In this document: in pieces, positions 25,369 through 33,741 of the stretch
Layout: each line of letters begins with the position of its first letter
Position numbering within the stretch: the first letter of the stretch is position 1
Source: an uncultured Negativicutes bacterium
GTDB taxonomy: Bacteria; Bacillota; Negativicutes; Veillonellales; Megasphaeraceae
Length of the DNA stretch: 64,000 nt
Direction of reading: 5' to 3'
Assembly: GCA_900752195.1 (NCBI GenBank)
Contig: CAADUJ010000001.1
Location: forward strand, 1-64,000
Translations under genes and position numbers: made by a program
The notes under the pieces: generated by a model
The model's database searches: none
Told to the model about the DNA's origin: nothing
The model's input: the letters and a program-made list of their open reading frames with translations, nothing else

Positions 25369-26253
25369 TTAATGACGGTGCTTTCCTGCATTACGTCGTG
25401 GCGTTTTCACATACGTTTGTCGCCGTTTATCCTTTAATTTGAAATAGTTATGCTTTACAGTCGTGTTCTTTTCATCGGTGATGGTGTAGACATCAAAGAG
25501 CTTCAGTGATTCGATGAAGGGAACAAATTTTTTATAGCCGAAGTTACGGACATCGAAGTCGGAGAATTGTTTACTCAAGAGATTTCCTAAGGTGCCGGAG
25601 AATATCCAACCGTTGTCGTCAGAGTTTTCTTCCGTCAACTTTACGAGGGCCTGGCAGATAGTCTGCACATTTTTACCCGATGTATTATCGGCTTTTTCCG
25701 TATCCGTTGCCGACGGTGTGCTATCCGATTTGGAGACAGGTGTCTGGTTCATAGATGATGTTTCTGAAATTGATTCCTGTCGGGACAGTTCATCTGAGGC
25801 TGCTTCACTTTCCGCTTCTTCTAGGAGTACGTCGAGATATAGAAATTTATTGCATGCCGAAATGAAGGAACGGGGGGTTTTGCTTTCGCCCATGCCCAGA
25901 ACATATTTCTGCGATTCTCGTAGGCGTGAGGCAAGGCGTGTGAAATCGCTGTCTGAAGAGACGATGCAGAAGCCGTCGAGGTTTGTGGTGTAGAGCAAAT
26001 CCATCGTATCGATGATGAGCGCTGAATCGGATGAGTTCTTTCCTGTCGTGTTGCTGTATTGTTGAATCGGCTGAATGGCGTTATTCAATATCGTTGTTCG
26101 CCAAGACGCCATTTGCTGGGTCGTCCAGTTACCATAAATCCGTTTATATATGACATCGCCCAGGTTATTTGCTTCCGATAAGATGACATCGATGTATTGA
26201 GACGAAATATTTTCTGCATCAATGAGGACTGCCAATTTCATTTCATTATTCAT
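25369..26253 (-). CDS. NYN-domain (LabA/DUF88-like) nuclease with C-terminal OST-HTH/LOTUS domain
   Basis: 294 residues. NYN (PIN-like) domain at 5-140 with acidic residues Asp12 (VLIDAENIS), Asp76/Asp82 (SSDSALIIDTMDLLY) and Asp101/Asp103 (IVSSDSDFTRLA), the expected metal site of a ribonuclease. A low-complexity Ser/Thr/Glu linker spans about 145-192. An OST-HTH/LOTUS domain at about 194-275 (LLSKQFSDFDVRNFGYKKFVPFIES) is an RNA-binding fold. A basic tail ends RRNAGKHRH. The predicted role is RNA processing or decay. GGGAGGG precedes the ATG. Probably co-transcribed with the dead-exonuclease gene. Confidence 0.85.
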   Translation of the reverse strand: MNNEMKLAVLIDAENISSQYIDVILSEANNLGDVIYKRIYGNWTTQQMASWRTTILNNAIQPIQQYSNTTGKNSSDSALIIDTMDLLYTTNLDGFCIVSSDSDFTRLASRLRESQKYVLGMGESKTPRSFISACNKFLYLDVLLEEAESEAASDELSRQESISETSSMNQTPVSKSDSTPSATDTEKADNTSGKNVQTICQALVKLTEENSDDNGWIFSGTLGNLLSKQFSDFDVRNFGYKKFVPFIESLKLFDVYTITDEKNTTVKHNYFKLKDKRRQTYVKTPRRNAGKHRH

Positions 26254-26384
26254 GTATGAATACCCTCCCTTTATTACTCTATTTTATCATGATGTATTTC
26301 AAATATAAATACCTGAACGGCTGTAGAATCGCAATATAAAGGTTATTTTTAAAAATTTTGTTTGCACTGAAAAAACAGTTGTAT

Positions 26385-26413
26385 ATTACGAGTGAATATT
26401 GTATACTCGTAAT
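26385..26413 (+). promoter_or_regulatory. dyad operator at the sstT promoter
   Basis: ATTACGAGT (26385-26393) and ACTCGTAAT (26405-26413) form a perfect 9-bp inverted repeat with an 11-base gap, overlapping the likely -35 and followed by TATTAT-type -10 sequences before the sstT ribosome binding site. Confidence 0.5.
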
Positions 26414-26451
26414 TGTATATTATGTTTTTATAATTTAAAGGAGTGTTACGT

Positions 26452-27702
26452 ATGAAGGGTTTAATTGCATTTCTAAAGAGAGTGCCCTTGATTGAACAGA
26501 TCGCAGTTGGTCTTATCATCGGTATTCTCCTGGCTGTATTTGTAAAGCCAGTCGTTCCATTCATTACTATTTTTGGGGATCTCTTCGTCAAGGCCTTGAA
26601 AGGTGTTGCGCCGGTACTGGTTTTCTTACTGGTCATGAACGCTATGGTCCAGCGTAAAGATGATGGCAATTCCCGGATGAAGCCGATTATTACGTTATAC
26701 ATCATAGGTACCTTTGCAGCCTCTCTCGTCGGCGTTGGATTATCCTTTTTATTCCCGTCTGATTTAGTTCTGCAAGTGGCACCGGATGCAAAAATTACAC
26801 CTCCTGAAGGTATTGCGCAGGTCCTTCACACCCTGGTTATGAATGTCGTAGATAATCCTGTAAACGCCCTTTTAAATGCCAACTATATCGGCATTCTCGC
26901 CTGGGCTATTATCATCGGCATTGCGCTTCACGATATTGCTGGTAATACGACAAAACAGTTTATGGACGATTTTGCCCAGGGCATTACCAAGGTCGTTACC
27001 TGGGTTATCCGCTTTGCTCCTCTCGGCATCATGGGCCTTGTGGCACAGTCTATCAGTGATAGTGGTCTTTCTGCTTTGATTGGTTACGTCCACCTTTTGG
27101 CTGTTCTCATTGGCGCATACCTCCTCGTGGCCTTGATTATGAATCCGCTCATCGTCTTCTTACATATTCATCGTAATCCCTATCCTCTTGTGTGGGCCAC
27201 CATCAAGGAAAGCGGCCTGTATGCATTTTTTACGAGAAGTTCAGCAGCCAATATTCCTGTCAACCTTTCCTTGTGCAAACGGTTAGGCCTTGATCCGGAT
27301 ACATATACCATTTCCATTCCTCTCGGTGCAACGATTAACATGGCCGGTGCTTCTATTACCATTTCTGTTCTTGCCCTTGCAGCAGCGCATACCTTAGGCG
27401 TTCAGGTAGACATCTTGACGGCTCTCCTCCTTTGCATCATTTCCACCATCAGTGCCTGTGGTGCATCGGGCGTTGCCGGCGGCTCCCTCCTCCTGATTCC
27501 TGTTGCCTGTGCATTCTTTGGAATTGGTAATGATATTGCCATGCAGGTCGTCGGTGTCGGCTTCATCATCAGCGTCCTTGAAGATGCTTGTGAAACGGCT
27601 CTGAACAGTTCGAGCGATGTCCTCTTTACGGCTACGGCTGAATTCAGCCAACGTGCTAAAGAAGGGACGCTTAAGAGTAGCGATTTATCACCGAAACACT
27701 AA
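26452..27702 (+). CDS. sstT: sodium:serine/threonine symporter
   Basis: 416 residues from the ATG after AAAGGAGTGTTACGT. Member of the dicarboxylate/amino acid:cation symporter family in the SstT branch: eight or so membrane segments, the re-entrant FTRSSAANIPVNLSLC loop and the SIPLGATINMAGASITI loop with the NMAG sodium/substrate motif. It imports serine and threonine with sodium. A perfect dyad overlaps its promoter, so it is probably regulated. Own terminator follows. Serine is also the theme of the serCA-serS operon elsewhere in the window. Confidence 0.93.
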   Translation: MKGLIAFLKRVPLIEQIAVGLIIGILLAVFVKPVVPFITIFGDLFVKALKGVAPVLVFLLVMNAMVQRKDDGNSRMKPIITLYIIGTFAASLVGVGLSFLFPSDLVLQVAPDAKITPPEGIAQVLHTLVMNVVDNPVNALLNANYIGILAWAIIIGIALHDIAGNTTKQFMDDFAQGITKVVTWVIRFAPLGIMGLVAQSISDSGLSALIGYVHLLAVLIGAYLLVALIMNPLIVFLHIHRNPYPLVWATIKESGLYAFFTRSSAANIPVNLSLCKRLGLDPDTYTISIPLGATINMAGASITISVLALAAAHTLGVQVDILTALLLCIISTISACGASGVAGGSLLLIPVACAFFGIGNDIAMQVVGVGFIISVLEDACETALNSSSDVLFTATAEFSQRAKEGTLKSSDLSPKH

Positions 27703-27715
27703 ACCATAGACATAC

Positions 27716-27753
27716 AAAAATCCGTAGAAGCCTGTGCTTCTACGGATTTTTTT
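27716..27753 (+). terminator. terminator of sstT
   Basis: AAAAATCCGTAGAAG pairs with CTTCTACGGATTTTT around a 6-base loop with a T run. Confidence 0.9.
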
Positions 27754-27756
27754 GCC

Positions 27757-28164
27757 GTACCGGCGCATTCTGGATATAATAGGCTTTTTGGCCGTCCTGT
27801 CAAGGGTATTGGTCCAGATGTTGAGATTCTGGCAGCTATTGGAAACAGGCACGTCCATAATGGGCATGGCCGTGCCGAAAAGGTATTGGGGCGAAATGGC
27901 GCCATAGTGGGTTGCGTCTTTGACATTCTTCCAAGGCGTAACAGGACCCGCTTTTACAAAGCGTTCCCGCGCCTTCGCATAGGGAACGCCCAGATACTGG
28001 TAAATTCCATCTTGCAGGGAGCCGCGGATTTTTCCGCCTGTGATGCTTACGATAGCTGCGTCAGAGGGGATGACGGCGTCTTTTTCGTGGGGATTGTAAT
28101 TGGCGGCTGCATGGAGAACCGTCATCATCCTTTTGAGATACACTAAAATGGGGTTGTAACGCAC
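27757..28164 (-). pseudogene. carboxylesterase type B relic (N-terminal fragment)
   Basis: The minus-strand frame encodes about 135 residues that match the N-terminal part of type B carboxylesterases (ITGGKIRGSLQDGIYQYLGV, PYAKARERF, GPVTPWKNVKDAT, NSCQNLNIWTNT). It resembles residues 57-150 of the intact enzyme encoded at 46087. It stops at the strand equivalent to RPVMVWLHGGG; the oxyanion loop, nucleophile Ser and His are absent and the frame runs into the sstT terminator. A truncated gene copy, unlikely to be functional. Confidence 0.75.
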
Positions 28165-28423
28165 TGCGGATATAAAAGCCGTTTCTATTCTATGGTATTC
28201 TGCGGCAGAATAAGTATCAAGATTCGGTAAAACGTAAGGGACCTGATAAAAAACGATAGAAAAACTGAAAAATGCCCAGTATATGCGCCTTAGTCAGTCT
28301 TGTTTTTAAGTACGATATCTAAAACATATGCTCCACAATACAAAACAGGTATTTGTATAAAAAGGCTCTATCCCAAATAATAAAAAGAAAGAAGAAACTG
28401 GCAGCATTGGAGGAAATGAGTAG

Positions 28424-29572
28424 ATGCATTACAGAAAACTTGGCAGAACGGGTCTCATGGTAAGTGAAATTGCCATGGGATGTAAAGGCTTTTTCGAAGA
28501 AGACTGTGCCATGGCAAGAAAGCTCTTTGATGAAGCAGAAAAAGTGGGAATCAATTATTTTGACCTTTACGCTCCCAATCCTGATATGAGACGCGCTGTA
28601 GGGGCGGCCCTCAAGGGCCGGCGCGACAAGTTCATCATTCAAGGGCATTTGTGCTCTGTGTGGAAAAATGGGCAGTACCTGCGAACGCGGAACCTTGCGG
28701 AAGTGAAGACAGGATTTCATGATATGCTGAACCTTCTTGGCGTGGATTATATCGACGTGGGGCTCATCCATTACTGTGACAGCCTTTCGGACTGGCAGAA
28801 TATTTTGGATAAGGGCGTCCTGGACTATGCCGAAACCCTTAAAAACGCAGGGAAAATCGGTCATATTGGACTTTCGTCCCATAATCCCGTCGTGGCACGG
28901 AAAGCGGTGGAAACGGGAAAAATCGAAGTCCTCATGTTCAGCGTCAATCCCTGCTACGACTTGCAGCCAGCTGATGAAAACGTCGAAAAAATCTGGGCTG
29001 CCGAAGCCTATGACCATTCACTTCTCAATATGGACCCGGAACGGGAAAAACTCTACGAACTTTGCGAGGAAAAGGGCGTTGGCATTACGGTCATGAAAGC
29101 CTTTGGCGGCGGGGATCTTCTCGATGCGTCCTTGTCTCCGGCGGCAGTTGCTTTGACGCCGGCCCAATGCATTGGCTATGCCCTCAGCCGGCCGGCGGCC
29201 GCCACGGTTTGCTGTGGTGCGCGCAGTGTGGAGCAGCTCCGGGAAAGTGCCCGCTATGCATCGCTTCCCGAGAAAGAACGAGATTATGCCAAGGCCCTTG
29301 CCAGTTTCCCTAATATTAGCTGGAAGGGGCACTGCATGTACTGCAATCATTGCCTGCCCTGCCCGAAAGAAATCAATATTGCTGATGTGACAAAATTCTA
29401 TAACCTTACGGCGGCAGAAGGCTTTATCCCTGAAACGGTGAGGGAGCATTATAAAGTTCTGACCCATCATGCCAGTGAATGCATCCACTGCGGTGCCTGC
29501 GAAAAGCGATGTCCCTTTGCTGTTCCCATTCGGGAAAATATGCGTAAAGCGGCAGAAACCTTTGGCTATTGA
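28424..29572 (+). CDS. aldo/keto reductase with C-terminal 2x[4Fe-4S] ferredoxin domain
   Basis: 382 residues. Residues 1-280 form an AKR barrel starting HYRKLGRTGLMVSEIAMG, with the catalytic Asp/Tyr region FDLYAPNPDMR and Lys/His counterparts. Residues about 300-370 carry two cysteine clusters, CMYCNHCLPCP and CIHCGACEKRCP, typical of anaerobe AKRs predicted to pass electrons to or from ferredoxin. The substrate is unknown. GGAGGAAATGAGTAG precedes the ATG. G+C looks higher than in the flanking DNA, which also holds a truncated esterase, so the segment may be acquired. Confidence 0.88.
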   Translation: MHYRKLGRTGLMVSEIAMGCKGFFEEDCAMARKLFDEAEKVGINYFDLYAPNPDMRRAVGAALKGRRDKFIIQGHLCSVWKNGQYLRTRNLAEVKTGFHDMLNLLGVDYIDVGLIHYCDSLSDWQNILDKGVLDYAETLKNAGKIGHIGLSSHNPVVARKAVETGKIEVLMFSVNPCYDLQPADENVEKIWAAEAYDHSLLNMDPEREKLYELCEEKGVGITVMKAFGGGDLLDASLSPAAVALTPAQCIGYALSRPAAATVCCGARSVEQLRESARYASLPEKERDYAKALASFPNISWKGHCMYCNHCLPCPKEINIADVTKFYNLTAAEGFIPETVREHYKVLTHHASECIHCGACEKRCPFAVPIRENMRKAAETFGY

Positions 29573-29621
29573 AAAAAGACAGCCTCATTATCGTTACCTT
29601 CACAAGTGATACATAAAAAAG

Positions 29622-29666
29622 AAAGCACGGTTCCTTGACTCATAGTCAGTATGGAATCGTGCTTTT
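29622..29666 (+). terminator. terminator after the aldo/keto reductase gene
   Basis: AAAGCACGGTTCC pairs with GGAATCGTGCTTT with a loop that contains TGACTcatAGTCA, and ends in TTTT. Confidence 0.8.
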
Positions 29667-29729
29667 CGGTGTTGCCTTGCATAGGCGCACTCTTTAGGGC
29701 GATGGGCCGGTGATTGGAGAGAATCACTG

Positions 29730-30815
29730 TTATTTCCGGACGCTGTATAGGCGGAAGGGCCGTCCCGGCGTGATGTAGTCTAAAAGAAACCGTTCTTTTG
29801 GAACGATAGAAGCGATGATATTGGTACGCGTTTCCGGCGGTAATTCACGGAGGATAATCTGTACTTCCCCTTTGTACCTTTTAAAGAGGTCATTATCGAC
29901 GGTAATATCACCTATATGGCGGGGACGGCGGCCCGTTTCGTCAGGTCTAATGGAATGGTCTCTGGTATAGGCCCGGCCTTCGGCGGCGCGAATAGCGTCG
30001 CGGGCAGGGTCGCAGCGCGCTGTAAAAGAGGCTGTCAAGAGGTCGTACAGGAAGGGGTCTCTCGTATGGACGTGCATGGCTACGATGACGCAGTTTTTAT
30101 CTTCTTTACCTATGGTGCCTAAGGTGACGAGTTCTTCATGAGAGGGGAAGGAGTCGCCGATGCACAGGAACGAGACGCCTAAGGCCAGCATGTGACGGGC
30201 AGCGAGGCTGATACTGGCATGGCGGTGGCATTCCAATGTCGGCAGGCCTTCGAAAAGAGGTCCCCGCCGTCCCGACTGGGATGGGATAAAAGCGCCGACT
30301 TTGATGCCTTCGTCGGCGAGGAACTTGTTCTGACTGATGAAATAGTTTTCGTCCAGACCTGTATTCGGGCGGGGGTAGAAATTATGCATACCTTCAATAT
30401 GGTCGAAACGAGCGCCATAGTGATGCAAGTCTTTCAGATAGTCCGGTGTCAGTGTTGATGCATTGAGTTGTACTTGCATGACCTGGCTGAATAAGGCGAT
30501 TTTTCTCATGTCGAAGCCATAATCGAAACGGACTGTCCGAATATGGGCGTTATCGAAGGCCTGAGGCGTTATGGCATCGATGCCAAGAAGGTCCTGCGTT
30601 TCGGGAGAGATGTCAGCGATGATATCCATATCACGGTCGGCGGCTTCAGAAAATACTGTCTTTACTTCGTGACGCAAGCGGCTGCGGTTGGCTTCGGGGA
30701 TGTGAAGAGATGTGAAGATACGCGTAATGCCTTGGGCGGCAGCGTCGTCGACGAGGGCTGCGTAATCTATTGGCTTTGGAGATAATCCTGGATAGAGGGA
30801 AATGCCTGTGTTCAT
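29730..30815 (-). CDS. mupG: 6-phospho-N-acetylmuramidase (DUF871 family)
   Basis: 361 residues, the family length. An N-terminal TIM-barrel starts GISLYPGLSPKPIDYAALVD and contains ITRIFTSLHIPEA and the EGMHNFYPRPNTGLDENYF block; a C-terminal cyclophilin-like domain follows from about 245. MupG of Staphylococcus releases MurNAc-6-phosphate from the phosphorylated disaccharide MurNAc-6P-GlcNAc. It is the last gene of murQ-murP-mupG, 14 bases after murP. Together they take up and break down cell-wall disaccharide; the assignment rests on family and operon. Confidence 0.9.
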   Translation of the reverse strand: MNTGISLYPGLSPKPIDYAALVDDAAAQGITRIFTSLHIPEANRSRLRHEVKTVFSEAADRDMDIIADISPETQDLLGIDAITPQAFDNAHIRTVRFDYGFDMRKIALFSQVMQVQLNASTLTPDYLKDLHHYGARFDHIEGMHNFYPRPNTGLDENYFISQNKFLADEGIKVGAFIPSQSGRRGPLFEGLPTLECHRHASISLAARHMLALGVSFLCIGDSFPSHEELVTLGTIGKEDKNCVIVAMHVHTRDPFLYDLLTASFTARCDPARDAIRAAEGRAYTRDHSIRPDETGRRPRHIGDITVDNDLFKRYKGEVQIILRELPPETRTNIIASIVPKERFLLDYITPGRPFRLYSVRK

Positions 30816-30829
30816 GATGAACTCCTTTT

Positions 30830-32233
30830 TTAGTTTGGTACGTCGTCGAAACCGATGATCCAGGTGGCGATGAAACCGACGACGTATGCAGAAAATAGAC
30901 CGGCAAGATAGATGGGAATGTTATCCGTTCCCGGGGCTAAGGGAAGACCGGAAATGCCAAGCGTCCGGGAGCCTACCATATAGGCAGCTTCTACGGCACC
31001 ACCTACGGCACCACCGAGGCAAGCACCTATAAATGGTTTTCCCAAGGGAAGCGTGACGCCGTAGATGAGGGGCTCACCGATTCCCATGAGACCGACTGGG
31101 AGAGCCGATGCAATGGTGCGGCGCAGAGCCTTGTTTTTCGTCTTGACGTATACGGCGAGGGATGCGCCGACCTGACCGCCACCGGCCATGGCCAGGATGG
31201 GAAGTAAAATCGTGACGCCATAACGCGATAAGAGCTCTGCATGAATAGGAGTTAATCCCTGATGGACACCGAGCATGACCATAGGAAGGAAGGTCCCGCC
31301 CAGGATAAATCCCGTTATAGCACCACCACGGCCAATAGATTCCGTTGCCCCATAGCCTATGGCTTCTGATACATAGCCGCCGATAGGTTGACAAATAAAT
31401 AAGGCGACGAAGGTAGAAAGGAGCACGACAAGAAGCGGAGTAACGAAGAGGTCGAACATATCCGGTATGAGGCGGTGCAATTTTTTTTCCAGCCACGATG
31501 AAAAGAGAACGACTAATATGACGGCAATGATTCCACCGCGTCCTGGTACGAGTGCCGTGTCGTGTCCGATGACGATTTGTGATAGATTGGGATGACTCAG
31601 GATGGCCGCCATGACACCGCCAAGGGCAGGAGACCCACCGAAAACAGATGCGGCATTCATGCCGACGAAGATATTAAGTCCCCAAAATGCCGCGTTACCG
31701 GCAATGGCAAGAATCTGGATGACCGGGTCCTGCGTAAGTGCCGGATTGGCCTTTACGACAATATTTACGATGCCGGCGATGAGACCACAGGCGATGAAGG
31801 CGGGAATGATGGGGACGAAGATTTGAGAGATTTTTTTAAGGGCCAGTTTGGCAGGAGTGGCGTTCTTTTGACGCAGGGCTTCATGTAATTCTGCCCCATC
31901 ACCGACAGTGGCCTTTTTGGCTAGGGACGCAACGCTATCAGGTGTCGTGACGTTTTCCTTGGAGGAAGACGCAGGGTGGGAGGTTTCTTCTTTTACGATT
32001 GCCTGGAATGCTTTTGCCAGGTGCGTCGCTTTTCCAGGGCCTACGATGACCTGCCATTCGTCACCAGATTTATTAACGCCTAACACACCTTTTACTGCGG
32101 CAAGCTGTTCCTTCGTAAAATGTTCGTCTTTGACGTAAAAACGAAGGCGCGTCATACAATTATAGGATTTTGTGATGTTATCAGAGGGACCGACAATATC
32201 ATAAAGCTCCTGGGCTAGTTTTGTATCATCCAT
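30830..32233 (-). CDS. murP: PTS N-acetylmuramic acid transporter subunit IIBC
   Basis: 467 residues. N-terminal EIIB domain with phosphorylatable Cys26 (YNCMTRLRFYVKD), a linker rich in Ser/Ala/Lys at about 85-125, then an EIIC domain with about ten membrane segments (APLFVTP-like MFDLFVTPLLVVLLSTF, GHDTALVPGRGG, GIGEPLIYGVTLP). No EIIA is fused, so a general glucose-type IIA must phosphorylate it. It imports MurNAc or MurNAc-GlcNAc as the 6-phosphate. GGAAAGGAAGC lies before the start; only a few bases separate it from murQ. Confidence 0.9.
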   Translation of the reverse strand: MDDTKLAQELYDIVGPSDNITKSYNCMTRLRFYVKDEHFTKEQLAAVKGVLGVNKSGDEWQVIVGPGKATHLAKAFQAIVKEETSHPASSSKENVTTPDSVASLAKKATVGDGAELHEALRQKNATPAKLALKKISQIFVPIIPAFIACGLIAGIVNIVVKANPALTQDPVIQILAIAGNAAFWGLNIFVGMNAASVFGGSPALGGVMAAILSHPNLSQIVIGHDTALVPGRGGIIAVILVVLFSSWLEKKLHRLIPDMFDLFVTPLLVVLLSTFVALFICQPIGGYVSEAIGYGATESIGRGGAITGFILGGTFLPMVMLGVHQGLTPIHAELLSRYGVTILLPILAMAGGGQVGASLAVYVKTKNKALRRTIASALPVGLMGIGEPLIYGVTLPLGKPFIGACLGGAVGGAVEAAYMVGSRTLGISGLPLAPGTDNIPIYLAGLFSAYVVGFIATWIIGFDDVPN

Positions 32234-32236
32234 TCG

Positions 32237-33148
32237 TCATGCTTCCTTTCCATCCATCTGCAGCGCATTGGCCACGTATCCGTGAGCGTCATCAAGCCGC
32301 TTTTTTGCTTCTTCTGCCGGTATGGATAAGAGTATCATGACGATAGCTGTTTTCGCGTTTCCTTGCGACTGGCCCAGGGCTTTTATGGCATCGTCACGAT
32401 TGCAGCCCGTAGCTTCCATGACGATGTGACGGGCTCGTTCTTCTAATTTCTTGTTCGAACACTTTACATCGACCATGAGATTGCCATAGACCTTGCCTAA
32501 GCGGATCATCGTGCCTGTAGATATCATATTGAGGATCATCTTTTGCGCAGTTCCTGCTTTCATACGCGTTGAGCCGGTAATGACCTCAGCACCGACGATG
32601 GCACAAATATCGATGTCTGAGCAGGCGGCAATAAGGGAGTCAGGAGAAGCGTCGACCGAAATCGTTAAGGCGCCTTTTTCCCTGGCATAGGTCAGGCCGC
32701 CTACGACGTATGGCGTCCGGCCTGAGGCACTAAGACCGACGACGGCATCAAGTGCTGTCAGATTTTTTGCGGCAAGATCAGAAGCGCCTAGTTCAGGAGA
32801 ATCTTCAGCACCTTCACGGGCTTTGAAGATGGCTTCATAGCCGCCGGCGATGATTCCCTGAACGAGATCTGGATCTGTCGAATAGGTCGGCGGACATTCT
32901 ACGGCATCGAGTATACCCAGACGTCCTGATGTACCTGAACCCATATAAAACAAACGACCGCCCTGACGGATCCGTTCTGTAATGGCATCGATAGCTTTTG
33001 CAACATCTGGCAGGATGGACTCTACTGCTGCGGCAACGCCTTTGTCTTCTTCGTTTATGATGCGTACCATGTCAAGTGTAGAAACACTGTCGATGTGGAT
33101 GCTTCGGGTATTGCGTTTCTCCGTCGCCAGGAGAGATAACTCTATCAT
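32237..33148 (-). CDS. murQ: N-acetylmuramic acid 6-phosphate etherase
   Basis: 303 residues from the ATG that follows AGAGGTTTTGTT; the longer upstream frame has no ribosome binding site. SIS sugar-isomerase fold with GSGTSGRLG (70-78), the catalytic Glu84 in DAVECPPTY and Glu115 in REGAEDSPELG, and ITGSTRMKAGTAQK. It cleaves the D-lactyl ether of MurNAc-6-phosphate to GlcNAc-6-phosphate and D-lactate. First gene of the operon; no murR regulator lies beside it. The D-lactate formed could feed the FAD-linked dehydrogenase. Confidence 0.94.
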   Translation of the reverse strand: MIELSLLATEKRNTRSIHIDSVSTLDMVRIINEEDKGVAAAVESILPDVAKAIDAITERIRQGGRLFYMGSGTSGRLGILDAVECPPTYSTDPDLVQGIIAGGYEAIFKAREGAEDSPELGASDLAAKNLTALDAVVGLSASGRTPYVVGGLTYAREKGALTISVDASPDSLIAACSDIDICAIVGAEVITGSTRMKAGTAQKMILNMISTGTMIRLGKVYGNLMVDVKCSNKKLEERARHIVMEATGCNRDDAIKALGQSQGNAKTAIVMILLSIPAEEAKKRLDDAHGYVANALQMDGKEA

Positions 33149-33614
33149 AACAAAACCTCTTTTCTGCGCGGGCGGTCCGTTCCTTGCCAAAACGCAGATA
33201 TGCTGAACTGGCCAGGCGAACGGAGCGACTTTCCGTGCATTGTTTATTTCTTTGCTCGATGGGCTCGCATTAGAGCAGATAGGGTTTGATATAGCGGCAT
33301 GAAGTGTATTGCAATCACTGTTTTGTCCAATGGCGGCCTTACCCCCCCCTGCCTGCTAATGCAGTTCTCGTCCCCTTGCCCACCAAGGAACGTATGACTT
33401 CGCCTAAAAATTTTAAGAAGGGAACGCGAAGCGTCTTAGCCGCTGAAGGTGGCATGCAGCCGTGGCGAAGTCACCTATTATTATAAAGAAAAGAAGTGTA
33501 AAAAAAAAGTCCGTATCCTTATGATCGCCACCGATGGCTTATAGCTTCATGACAGCGTAGTATTCTCTTCTTGATGAGATGTATATTGTGTGATAAAATA
33601 CGTGTGTGGATTGT
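33149..33614. other. intergenic region with candidate structured element
   Basis: No convincing gene is present; the only open frame (60 codons) has unnatural composition. TGACTTCGCC (33395-33404) and GGCGAAGTCA (33464-33473) are exact inverse 10-mers enclosing smaller hairpins (ACGC-GAA-GCGT, GGC-ATGCA-GCC). The more G+C-rich left part (33160-33380) holds a C8 run. It may be a structured RNA, a small palindromic repeat element, or decayed sequence. The promoter of murQ must also lie here. Confidence 0.4.
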
Positions 33615-33691
33615 GCGCCCATAGCTCAGCTGGATAGAGCAGCAGTTTCCTAAACTGCGTGTCGGATGTTCGAGTCATCTTGGGCGCACCA
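33615..33691 (+). tRNA. tRNA-Arg(CCT)
   Basis: A full cloverleaf with acceptor GCGCCCA/TGGGCGC, D-arm AGCTCAGCTGGATAGAGC and encoded ACCA end. The anticodon stem GCAGT/ACTGC encloses loop TTCCTAA, anticodon CCT, reading AGG. A T run follows directly. Confidence 0.95.
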
Positions 33692-33741
33692 TTTTTTTAT
33701 CTGAATTAATTATCGTTATGTAATAAAGGTTGGTGTGTACC

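Noticed and set aside
28319..29017. 232-codon open frame on the minus strand
   Set aside because: Antisense to the aldo/keto reductase gene, which has clear Fe-S and AKR motifs.
33304..33486. 60-codon open frame between murQ and tRNA-Arg
   Set aside because: No ribosome binding site; it crosses the C8 run and inverted repeat, and the product has no recognisable feature.
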